Shown: piece by piece, positions 25,115-35,416 of the stretch | Numbering within the stretch: position 1 is the first letter of the stretch | Layout of the letters: each line of letters starts with the position of its first letter | Assembly (NCBI RefSeq): GCF_010183535.1 | Contig: NC_071333.1 | Span: forward strand, 14,754,587 to 14,818,586 | Origin: Caenorhabditis remanei | Lineage: Eukaryota; Nematoda; Chromadorea; Rhabditida; Rhabditidae | Direction of reading: 5' to 3' | DNA length: 64,000 nucleotides | The notes under the pieces: model-generated | Database searches by the model: none | What the model was told of the DNA's origin: nothing | Seen by the model: the letters and a program-made list of their open reading frames with translations, nothing else | Made by a program: the position numbers and the translations under genes

Positions 25115-25887
25115 CGAGGGTTACGGTTCAGCTTGTAGTCGATATCCACCATGATATACTTGGAAGACTTTTCCTTCAGATTGTTGTCGTATACGAACTT
25201 TCTCGATTCGTAAAGTCTTTTCAGCTCCTCCTTAGTGAGATCCCTCCGAGCTCGTGGGCGGTTCTGGATAGACGAGAGAGACGGGTCGGAGTTTTTAACT
25301 TTGTAGAAACCATGGAGAAATTTGTCACGCTCGGAGTTGTTAGCGAACTGGAGTTTCAGTGGACGACAGGCGGTCTTAGAAAAGTGACGATGTGCTTCGG
25401 AAGGCACCGGGAGTCCGTGAGTGGTACTGAATTTTGTGAAAAAAACCAGGTCTAACTTCTCCTGATCAGGGTCTTCTTTATTATCTGGCATCCTCTCGAC
25501 GACGGCCCGGGTGGCCTTGTCCATGATTTTAGCGGCCTCTTTAGCAATAGAAAGTGTATCGATAGGCTTAGCCAAACCATTCGAAGCAGCGTTAGCGTAG
25601 GATTTGGTATTCGTGGAGGGATCAGTGAAGACATCGTCGCGAACAATTAAACTAACCGGCTGTCCGATGGGAAATGGGTCTGGAAGGATAGGACAAGTGT
25701 CGGTCAGCCTTTCGCTGACTTTGGCGGACGCGGATTCCATCAGGCTAGATTGAAGTTCATTGATTTGGTGGGTCAGTTTCACGACATGATCGTAAAGCTT
25801 CCTGTAGTCTTCGTAGGCAACATAACCGTCGATAATATCAGAATCCGTGAGAGCCCTTTTAAGGCTAGGGGGGCCGTGTTTCAGCAT
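25102..25887 (-). CDS. LINE ORF1: nucleic-acid-binding Gag-like protein
   Basis: A protein of about 261 residues from the ATG at 25887 (MLKHGPPSL); an in-frame ATG also exists at 25932, inside the repeat region. It has an acidic, coiled-coil-prone N-terminus, an Ala-rich middle, and a basic C-terminal half with RPRARRDLTKEEL, typical of ORF1 products of nematode CR1-like LINEs that coat the RNA. The stop TAG at 25104-25102 is preceded two codons earlier by C CCT TTT. No zinc knuckle is visible. Function is inferred from position and composition. Confidence 0.7.
   Translation of the reverse strand: MLKHGPPSLKRALTDSDIIDGYVAYEDYRKLYDHVVKLTHQINELQSSLMESASAKVSERLTDTCPILPDPFPIGQPVSLIVRDDVFTDPSTNTKSYANAASNGLAKPIDTLSIAKEAAKIMDKATRAVVERMPDNKEDPDQEKLDLVFFTKFSTTHGLPVPSEAHRHFSKTACRPLKLQFANNSERDKFLHGFYKVKNSDPSLSSIQNRPRARRDLTKEELKRLYESRKFVYDNNLKEKSSKYIMVDIDYKLNRNPRPFI
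25108..25114 (-). promoter_or_regulatory. Candidate -1 frameshift heptamer (C CCT TTT)
   Basis: In the ORF1 frame the minus strand reads C|CCT|TTT|ATC|TAG. Slipping back one base gives CCC TTT TAT CTA GAT and continues without a stop into ORF2. This fits the X XXY YYZ pattern with Y = U. No downstream pseudoknot was worked out. Confidence 0.45.
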
Positions 25888-25920
25888 CGAAATATTGATA
25901 ATACAGCAGAATATAGAGTA

Positions 25921-25970
25921 GAAAAAAATCAATGGTAGAAAAAAATCAATGATAGAAAAAAATCAATGAT
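25921..25970. repeat. Three 17-bp tandem units at the LINE 5' end
   Basis: The unit GAAAAAAATCAATGRTA is repeated about three times at 17-base spacing, immediately 5' (minus strand) of ORF1. It may be part of the 5' UTR or promoter of the LINE. Confidence 0.8.
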
Positions 25971-25984
25971 TTTTGATTTCGCTG

Positions 25985-26025
25985 ACATGGCCCGGCCCGG
26001 CACAGTTCGGGGCTTGACAAGTATG
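25985..26025. repeat. GC-rich repeat terminus next to the LINE
   Basis: The segment contains GGCCCGGCCCGG and ends GGGGCTTGACAAGTATG, the same terminal motif (CTTGACAAGTATG) that closes the foldback element at 16744. It is probably a stump of that repeat family. Confidence 0.5.
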
Positions 26026-26864
26026 CTGAGATATCATTCGAAGGAAGAAATCTATAAAAATCTGTCCAGCCTTTAGAACTATTTGGCGATTTTCATCAAA
26101 ACTTTCCTGAAATGTTCAAAACAACAGTTTTTAACCCATACTCAACGCAACCGCCGCGCTCTCAATTTAAATCAAATTTTTAACGGCAACTTGCGTTTAT
26201 TTTCATGTTTTCTAATTCTGAAAATCATGATTTCCGTATTTAGTCGCTTTCAGGAATCCTTCAGATGCCAAACAAAAACTTCGTAAAAACCATTTTAAAC
26301 AGTTTATTATAAAATAAAAGTAAAAACCAACCAAATTATACATAAAATGCATTCGAATAGCCCTTTGATCTAAAAAGAGACTCTCATATACATAAATATA
26401 CTCTCTAGATGATCAGCTGATTATTTGACATGGTGAAGTGTAGCAGGAAGCATGAATTAAAAACCGGGACACATAAGCGTTTTGAGGGGAGGGGAGGAGT
26501 GGGCTGTAGAAAAAATGCTGGGCGAAACAATAAATCAATATACGGGCAAATACCATTGAATTCAAACGTGTCTATTAAACTAGTAATCAATTTGTTTGAG
26601 AGAGAAATTATTTGCAAAACCGGTAAAGAATCATCTACCATTCTGATATTATCTCAGAATTTATGAAGTCTCTCGGCTGGCTAGCTCTTCAAAAAAGCTC
26701 AACGTAAAAATCCGACTTTTGAAGTCGGTCCCAGTAATGAAACAAAGGTGGAGAAGAAACAACTTCGAGATTTTCGAAAAGAACCCATCGTTTAGTATTA
26801 AAAATGCGGCATTGAAGGAAGAAATGTAGATTATAGATGAGGGATTGGAGAAGTCGGCCGACGG
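26026..26864. other. 3' flank of bcat-1, nothing else recognised
   Basis: AT-rich spacer between the LINE and the bcat-1 stop. It should hold the bcat-1 3' UTR; AATAAA-like sequence on the minus strand occurs near 26302, which would make a 3' UTR of roughly 560 bases. The short frames present show no family resemblance. Confidence 0.4.
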
Positions 26865-29077
26865 TTAAATGTCACGCATCCATCCGTCCTTGATAATTCG
26901 CCCGTACTGAAAAATATATACTAAGAACATGTTTCATATCGAAACTTCTCTTACCTGAATGTCGTTGATTGTGTTGTAGAACTTTTGCATAACTCCGTAT
27001 TTGCTGGCCATGGTTGGGATCTGGAGCTCTTCGTACTCATCTGTGACTTTGTTGTGGTAGAGGATCTTTCCAACTGGGGACACGACGCAAGCAGTTCCTG
27101 CTCCGAACATCTCGTAGAGTCTCTTCTCGGACAACGCCTTCTTGACTTCTTCCATGTTCAATGTACGTTCGGTGACTTTGTATTCTCCCCATTCTCTTCC
27201 GAGTTGAAGAACTGAATCTCTGGTGACTCCTGGGAGAATGAGTCCGCGATGAAGTGGTGGGGTGATCAGTTCCATCTCTCCCTCTTCGTTCTTCCAGAAC
27301 AAGAAAATGTTCATGGTACCGACCTCGGTGAGATCCTCGTTCTCTCCGTAGAGCCAGAGGACTTGTTGGCAGTTCTTGCTGGCGGCTTCCTTTCCAACCC
27401 AGATAGTTGGCGCGTAGTTGCATCCCATCTTGTATGCTCCAACTCCTCCTGGGAAAGCACGAATGAAACGAGAGTCGGCGAGTAAGCTGACTGGTTGGAA
27501 ACCAGTTGAATAGTAGGCTCCGACTGGTCCAGTGATCACGAACATCTTGGCTTCAGTGGAAACTGCGACTCCAAGAGTTGGCTGAAAAATTGTTGTTTTA
27601 TATTTAAGTCTGTGTCGTAGGTAATAATCCTACATCTGTTCCGATGAGTGTTGGACGCATGTAAAGCGAGCAGACATCTGAGTTTGGAACCCATTCTTGG
27701 TCCAAACGAAGCATCTCGGTAAGCACACTGATCATCTCCTCGGAGTCGAAGTCCTGAAATTTATCCATTTTATTTCTTTCGTGAAGTATTTTCTTCTCCA
27801 AAGTTATTTACTGTTACCTAGTCCCTTGAGACGTTCCCCTCAAACTAATTACTTCTTTTCCTTCTTTCACATGCTTTTAGTGGATTGCACCACGTAAAGA
27901 TGAATATCACTTAATTGGTTTTCTTCCGAGAGCTTCTTTTTTCTTGTTTTTGTTTTTTATGTTTTACAACACGAAAGAAATCTAATTACCGGAAGTGCAG
28001 CACGGATGGCGGTTCTCTTCATACGAGCCATGTTCATTTCTGGACGGAACATACGGATCTTGTTATCGACTCCACGGTAGGCCTTCATTCCTTCGAATAG
28101 CTCACTGGCGTAATGAAGAACCTGGAAAAACGGGATTAGTTCTGCTAATTAGTTTCCTGTTTTGTTCGAAATTGCTGTATGATCTCCAGAAGAATTCTCA
28201 AATTTCTAGTTTGATGCAGGATGCTCATAACCTAGAACTCGAGTTACATGTCAATCTCTCATCATTTTTGGTTCGTGGTCCACCAAAAAGTTTCACTTTT
28301 TCTAGTTTTGTCACTTCAAAAGTTTCACATTTCTTTTCTTCGTTTTTTCTATCCCTATCCGATTTCCCTGCGGCTAGAGGTCAGATAGGTGAAAAGACAG
28401 GTGACGTTGGTTGCATCATCTTTGAAAATCTTCGAAAGTTGCTGCCCGCAAAACGGATAGAGATGAGACGCCACGGAAAAAATGTTTCGATGGCTACCTG
28501 ATATGATGTGGATTGCCACGTGACGTCTGCCGTTTTGATTGACATAACTTTTCGCACTTTCTCATTAATAGCCTAATTCTAGAGATAAGAGAGTTGTCAC
28601 TTCTGGAACTATTCTGGCTAGAACAATGACCATTTATGGCGCCATTTCTGCTAGACTTTGATTGAAAGGTAACTGAACGAATTTTATGTCATTTCTGCTT
28701 ACCTTTGCTCCTGGATGAATTTTGAGTTCTGCAATTGGTTCGATCTTTGGATGATGCCATCCGGTCTCAGCATCCCAGTCGCAGGTCATCATGTAGTCAG
28801 CGTAGGTGTGTCCGAATTTGAGCTTGGTTGGGTCTAATGGCTTGGTCTTTAATTGAGCTGGGCTGGCAAGTTGAATCTCGAGGTCTTTGTGCTGAAAATA
28901 GGAAGAATGCATTATTTTGGATTCGTTTTTGGTGCAGCTTACGTAGAAAGTCTTCTTTCTGTCGTATTCCTTGTGAATCTCCTCTCTTGGAACGGTTTCC
29001 AATCTGGCGGCGGAGGCCATGAGTCGGGATCCGACATAGTTGATGCGTGGAGCGACTCGCGACAAAATGGCTGGCAT
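26865..29077 (-). CDS. bcat-1: Branched-chain amino-acid aminotransferase (BCAT)
   Basis: Catalyses reversible transfer of the amino group of Leu, Ile and Val to 2-oxoglutarate using PLP. It is the first step of branched-chain amino-acid breakdown. Exons (minus): 29077-28943, 28891-28703, 28121-27990, 27753-27634, 27581-26955, 26906-26865, all in frame, giving 414 residues. Motifs are [16 protein letters not shown] ([12 protein letters not shown]), the PLP-lysine segment [11 protein letters not shown] (Lys about 243), [16 protein letters not shown] and LPGVTRDS. The first ~30 residues are rich in Arg/Ala/Ser with no acid, suggesting a mitochondrial presequence. The mammalian CVVC redox box reads CVVS here (about 357-360). 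TTTCAG lies 14 bases before the ATG, fitting SL1 trans-splicing. It converges on gpc-1, with the LINE between them. Confidence 0.95.
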
Positions 29078-29091
29078 GATTTTTGAAATTT

Positions 29092-32000
29092 CTGAAAGAA
29101 TTATCAGTTTGAACCTTCGAAGACTGTGGGAAACGAAACGAGTGACCGATTGATAGCGAGGAAGTGATAATAATATAAGTGTTAATTAGAAACAAGATTA
29201 AAAAGCGAGGAAGTTGTGTCTCCACGTGTGGAGAGAAAGAACAGGACATCGAAAGTGTCCAGCTGTTGTGGCGATACAACGCAGTGCATATGGACGGGCG
29301 TATTGGCGCCAAGGGGGATGGATAGTATGGCAAAACTGGAGAGTACAGAGAAGGGGCAAGTGTATGGCGGTTTGTGGGCGCTAGGCACGTTGTAGAAAAC
29401 ATCTCCTAGTGTTTCTTGGCCCTCCTAGCCGCAGACGACGCAATGAGTTCAACTGAGACTTCAAGAGAATCAGAGAAGCCAATGGAAAGCAGGGGCCCCA
29501 CGAAGGGTGGCGGGGCGCACGTGGGGAGAGCAGCGCGAACAAATGATGAGATGTTGTGAAGAGTGTGGCCGATGGGAGGGTATCGGCGGGGCAATGTTAG
29601 AGGGGCGGGAAGGCGTCGGCGACCGACCGATCGACCGCGGCCTCCCGTCAGGACGTGACTCCGCCTACTTCTTCCTGATCGGAAAGCGAGAGCTTTTGAC
29701 CTGAAGAAAGGCAAAAACATGTGGAGAGAAATGGAAGGTTGGGCTCTAGTCGGGAGACGTCATCGGAGAGAAAAACTAACTTTCAATGGCAGAACATCAG
29801 GAGATTGAGAATCGCAAGATTCCCCCTCATAAGAGGGGAATCGTTCGATTTGAAATTTTTGGATCTGGAAGATTCTGATTCTAATAGTTTCAACCAAAAC
29901 GTATTAATCTTCAGAAATGCACAAGAATTTTTGAACTTCTTAATTAAAACACTACCGTATCGGATTACGAATGTTTCAAGCTACACTTAAGAGCCTTATT
30001 TCAAAAATCAGATCTCTCTTTTCAAATGTTGCCAACTCCCGACCAAACTCCGAGAAGAACGACTGCATCTCCGAGTGCGTCACTTGGTTCCCAAAAATAA
30101 AAAACCTCCTGAAACCCATCAAATAACGGACAGATAGAAGAAACAGATAGAAAAGTAGGGGAAAGAGAAGAAAAATCAAAGTGTGCTCTTGAGAGCCTTG
30201 AGGTTTGTTAAAGCTCAAACAAAACCTTTCCGTCACAGTTTAGCAGACCTGTGGTCGTAAAAAATGGTAGTTCAAACAATACATGTAGCCACGTGAGCCA
30301 CTGTGTTTGGATAGTTAAAAGCAATCAGAAGCGCTCAGCTGAATGAGGTTTAACTATAGTGGTAGTTACTACCAAACCTGAGAAAAATAGAATTGGGGGA
30401 TCGGATCCTGATTTTCAAGGAATTGGAACAACTATCATGTCTAAAAGTTATGATTGACCTAGTCTGTTTTGATAATCTTCTGTTATTTGGGTTCAAAATC
30501 TTCCGTGAGTGCTTCTGACAATAGTATTTTTAGTACTAACAGGAAATGACGAGGTGAAGACAATAAGCACGAGGATCCCTGCACATTTCGACCGCAGCCA
30601 CGAGCTCCACGTGGTTCCTAGTCAATGGTTGATGATCACAAGAGTCGTGGCCTAGACGAATAACAAAAAGAAACAGAGACCGTGAGAATGTTGTCCTTCG
30701 ATGACAATGGTTGAATGTGATGTAATATCAGACAAACATTTCAAAACCATCATCGCCTCGAAACGACCTAAACGAGCAGATGAAACACGAATTGAGAGCA
30801 TTGAGACAACACCAATAACCAAGGGAAATGGTTGGCCAGCAGTTCTCGAAAAGAGATTACATCATGTATGGTAACAGCCTTGCAGGAGAGAAAGAGAAAA
30901 CTGGAGATGGCGATAAATTTCTAAGAAATATTTTTACTTGTGTCAACGGAAAAAAGAATCAAAATTGGAATCATTTTTTCTCTTGTTAATTTGAGAGATA
31001 TGGCTATCTATACTATCTATACGGACGTCAAAGAAGAACTATGCGCCGTTTTTGGCATTGGTGATCATTTTGATCATAGGTCGGCAGTAATTAGTCTGGA
31101 CGTCTTTATAATCACTTTTCCTACTGTAATGAGTTTCTTTTTTGAAAAAAAATGAAAAAAGATGGGAAGTATCGTATGACGGTTTTATGAGAACGCGGGG
31201 GCAAAATTTATTACCATCTTCCAAGACATCAGGTTCATCACCACCTTTTCCAATTGTTCTTTGAGGTTTAAGAAACGCAGAAAAGGGGAAAAACTTATAA
31301 AACAATATAAGAAAAGAAACTCTTAAGTTTTTTTTTTCTTTTCCATCATTTTTTCTTCTTTCCAATCTTCCTCTCTGATAATAAAGTTTCTCTTGGAACA
31401 CGGAAATATGTTATCGCTTCGACGAAAAGCGAGGGAGGGGAAGATGTTATCAGCTTGTGGAGGCAAAAGAATCGTATAGTTGGGAGCGACTCAATCGAAT
31501 GACCAGCACTGGTCACTCTTGCAGCGATCGAGCCATTACAAACTCTTTGCCTTTTGATGATGAGAGTGTAACTGAGAGATATTGAGATAAAGATCAGTAG
31601 ATGATGGGAAGTGATTAGAAAGGAAGAAAAAAGTAAGAAGAATCTAAAAAAAAAGATGATTTTCACTGATATAAAGAATACAAAAAGTTGAGAGAGAAAG
31701 TTTTAACGGCATGCCATCCCTTTCCCTTTTTAGAGCCTTCTTACAGTTTGCCAACCATGAAAGGGAAAAGAGATATGAGAGAAGGCTATTCGACTAACAC
31801 GACATGGCTAATGATGGATTGGCTGAAAGGTCTGAACGAGTACTTGGGTTCCCATCGACACTGTCGTTCGCTATCACTGACATCAGCTGGGCGAGAATCA
31901 CGTTGGTCAAAACAAAGTGATGTGATGATCTCGACTGGAGGAGTTTTTGAGTATATATATCGAAACAAGAATGGATATTGTTAAATGAATGAGGAGAATA

Positions 32001-35000
32001 ATCAAAGATTAATTAGGTGGAACAGGGAAATATGTACGATGATCCGGATTGTTTTGGATGGAAATTGAAATTTACAAAACAATATCGATGCGATCAAGAA
32101 CGACACTCTAGACGGTTGTTACTTAAAAACACAAATTTGAATGACTCGTATAAATGATTACTATCGAAAAAAAATCCGATCTTATTAGGCAAAAGAATCG
32201 GGAGAGAGACAAAAAAGGCGGGAAAGTGAGCGAAAATGACGAAATCGGAAACGGACGCGCACATATATGAGTCCTCGGCGAACCGCGCGGAAGACAGTGA
32301 CTAAGACAGTCACGTGGTTGCCTATAATGACGGAATGAAGATAAGAATATTAATAATGCGCACGCGGCGGGAAATAAGGAGTAGACAGTGGCAGAGTACA
32401 CGTCATCACCAAAACAATAACAACTGGTCCATTGACTGTGTGCGTAGCAAGTGTGCGGGTACCCTGCGCACCCCGTCTTATGCACTGAGCATACTACACA
32501 TATACGGACTGTCTCCTTTTGGCAGGTTCTTGGCGGGTTCATATCCACAGTCGACATCCGTCTGTAGGTGTTTCTTGTAGTTTGTAGTCTCCGATCCTAT
32601 GATAAGAGAGAAAGAAAGAAGCTGGTGAAACATGACGGAGCAACCTTTAAAGATGGATCACATGACTTTCAAAAGTTGACAAGCCGATGAAAAAAGTAGT
32701 TCATCTTTCCGTTTTCGTTTTCACTTTCTATTTTACTTCTTGGAATGTGTGTTTGACGCCAAGAAAGATAATAAAAGAGTTGAGAAAAAAAAAGAAGAAG
32801 ATAGGTTTTGAGAGTTTGGGAGTTTGATCTTGACTTGTCAACTTCTCAAACTCCAGCTGTTTGGAAGTGAACTTTTTCTATTTTCTGTTGAGAGGAACAA
32901 CAAAATCTAGTGTTTGCTCTTGAGACGAAAAAAAAAAGACGAAAAAAGAAAAGTTAAGGGATTGAGTGTGTTGGCAGGATGAATTGAGAAATGTTCTAAG
33001 TGTCAGTAGTTATTCAGGGTAAATGTGGTTTTTGGGTTTATATGGAGTGGTCCATTCATGATTGCGGTTCATGTGACACGTGGGTCACGTACCATGGGCT
33101 GTTATATTTGAAGCAAAACATCTGAAACCATCTGATTTCAGAGTTCTGACAGGAAATGATACCAGTTTCAACACAACACGTTAATTGTCATACGATACTT
33201 ATTTCAATTTTCCTGCGCACTTATTTCACCATAGCCAAAATTCAAATCTAGCCCAGATTAAAGTTTGATCTCCAATCTCCACGGCGATATTCTCACGCAC
33301 TTCATTTCCTTCCGTACACCTGGCGTGGACACAAATAATTGGACACAAGTCTCATTTGCATACAATCTTTTCTAACACAAGATAACACAATCATATTTGC
33401 CTTCTTCTTCTTCTTTCATTCTATCTGTTATCAGCCCATCACCTCGCCCCGACGTCACTGTTTGCAGTCGGTGGCCCCCACGTGGCCCCCAGTTAACACA
33501 ACTGTCTATCTCTCTGTCATATTTTCTGCAAAGAGAGAAGAAGAGAAAGATGTGCTGCACGCAACAAGCGATCGTCCAAAACCTGAAACTTGTCAATGAT
33601 CTGATGGAGGAGGCAGATGAGAAAGAGAGAAATAGAACGTGTCTTATCAGTAACCGAGAGCCATCAGCCAGTCGGCCAAGTTTTATCGAACTGCTTCCAG
33701 GTATGTTGACATCTGGTGGTCTCCTCCGCCGTCATCAGAGTTCGAACCACCAGTGCTCGATCGCCTGATGGTCTTTGTGTGAATGTTGCGAAATATTCTG
33801 TATGCTTTTTGTGGCGTGTGCTGATAAAAACCGGGAAGAGAGACGAATGAACAACTATATCATTGATAAAACAAGCTTGTTGTGGTGGTGATATTCGGAA
33901 TTCATCGGAGGAAGGGGATGATATGGTTTGACATCACACGATGATTAATGAAGAACTATGTAAAGCTGGAATGTTTTAAAATCATGAAAAGTTTGGTTAT
34001 GATCTACAAAAAATATTTACTCACTTCTTGCAAACAACTCTCGAAAAACTGCAGTTTTCAATCTTACGTGATTGGTGTATCACGTTTACTTTATTTTTAT
34101 TATATTTTCTGCACTGAGCGCCAAAAATAACTGAAAACAATGTATTTTCGTCATTCTCGTCCAAAACTAGAAATGCACACGTGATAATTGCCAAATTAGA
34201 AAAGTTATTTGTTGTGAAGCAATTTTTAATCTTAACAACTACAGTAGTTTCTTATCAGCGTGTCTTTAAAGAAATCGTGGTGATTAATACTTTGCGGGGG
34301 ATCGTTCGATGAACGAGGTCATATCCAATCTTTGCATTCAGCTTTAATTGTTTTGTAGTTGTTTAGATAAAAAGTTAACAAACGTCATCACACATTAAAA
34401 AAGAAGCTAAACGGTAAACACGTCGTAAAATATGACCGGTCAGCTTCACACATGCACTTGATACAGTAACCCTGGTCTGTGATTCCAACTTCCTCATAAA
34501 TCTAAATTTTGTCCTTAGAATGATCTTATGCCGTTGTTTTTCTGTTTTTTCTTTGTTATTTTCAAACCATCCATCTTCCAACTGTTCCTATCTTATTTTG
34601 AGACCTCGGAAGTTTGGAAACTCACGTTTACACCTGAAACAGCTCATTGGTCTAATGACGTCGACTAGAACATGTGGACTGATGAGAAACACGCCAGTAA
34701 CAATATATGAAGAACAGTTGCCTACATGTTTCGGGTTCACAAGATCACTTCTCAATTTCAATCTCCCGTTTTTTTTGCAGACCTCTCGATCACCATCACC
34801 CGAGGAGTAGGTCGTTGACACCGACAGCTGTTACTTGGAAAAAAAGAGAAGAAGAAGGCATCTGAAACTTTCAACGATCGCTCGGTCGTTTTCCTGATAA
34901 AACAAGTGACTGATAGCGTTTGGTTTCCAGAAAACTTTATCAATTTGGGAAGTGTGGAAGATCGAAAGATTAAAACAATGAATTGCAAAACCCTACAATA

Positions 35001-35416
35001 ATTGAACAACCGTTGAGTGTTAAGGGACCAACAAAAACACAATAAGTTAAAGAGTTTCCCGTTGGAAAGGAGAAGATTTTGATTAGAACTTAGTTTTTAC
35101 GAAAGCTGGTGAGAATCACAAAGTTTTGAAAAGATGAGGGATTTTGACGGAGAACATGATGAGATTGCATCAGACATGATGAAAACTCAACACATCTTTT
35201 GTCATCATCCTTCTATCTTTTCAAATGTTTTCCGTTTTTTTGTTTCAAAATGTTTCAATTATTATTTCCCATGAAAGTGATATAAAACGGATTGATAGAT
35301 GTATGACAGATGAAGAAAAGAATGTTGAAGCTGTTTTAGATTGAAAGGTGATTGATGTGAAGGGGGGAGAAAAGTTCAAATGCACTTTTGTTGACTACTG
35401 ATTTGATATGACAGGT
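29092..35416. other. Intergenic between bcat-1 and the GRP170 gene
   Basis: About 6.3 kb. The segment at 29400-29720, upstream of bcat-1, is GC-rich and promoter-like. Another GC-richer patch occurs at 32220-32560, where a Cys-rich minus-strand frame appears but shows no supporting structure. A candidate small coding exon is at 33550-33700 (listed separately). Otherwise I see AT-rich DNA with purine/pyrimidine strand bias and a (TTC)n run near 33402. Confidence 0.45.
33550..33700 (+). CDS. Candidate first exon of a small protein (MCCTQQ...)
   Basis: An ATG at 33550 opens 50 codons with balanced, charged composition (MCCTQQAIVQNLKLV..., then EEADEKERNR) and meets a good donor, GTATGT, at 33701 in phase 1. 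An acceptor, TTTTTTTGCAG, at 34780 could supply a short last exon ending in a TGA at 34816-34818. The N-terminal Cys pair could be a palmitoylation site. No family is recognised; this could be a real short gene or a chance frame. Confidence 0.3.

Larger units (their letters stand above)
21864..25975 (-). mobile_element. Non-LTR retrotransposon (CR1/Jockey-like LINE), apparently full length
   Basis: The minus-strand element has two open frames: ORF1 (start about 25887) and ORF2 (to 22157). It also has a 3' region ending in a short AATTTAATTT-type repeat tail at 21864-21888 and three 17-bp tandem units at its 5' end (25921-25970). ORF2 carries an endonuclease and a reverse transcriptase, and neither frame has an internal stop, so the insertion looks recent. 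Simple short-repeat tails instead of poly(A) are known for CR1-type LINEs. Exact ends and target-site duplications were not resolved. It lies between gpc-1 and bcat-1, next to a GC-rich MITE, so the interval is an insertion hot spot. Confidence 0.85.

Noticed and set aside
32123..32557. Cys-rich 144-codon minus-strand frame
   Set aside because: It lies in a GC-richer patch and has no signal peptide, splice structure or spaced-Cys pattern of a known family.
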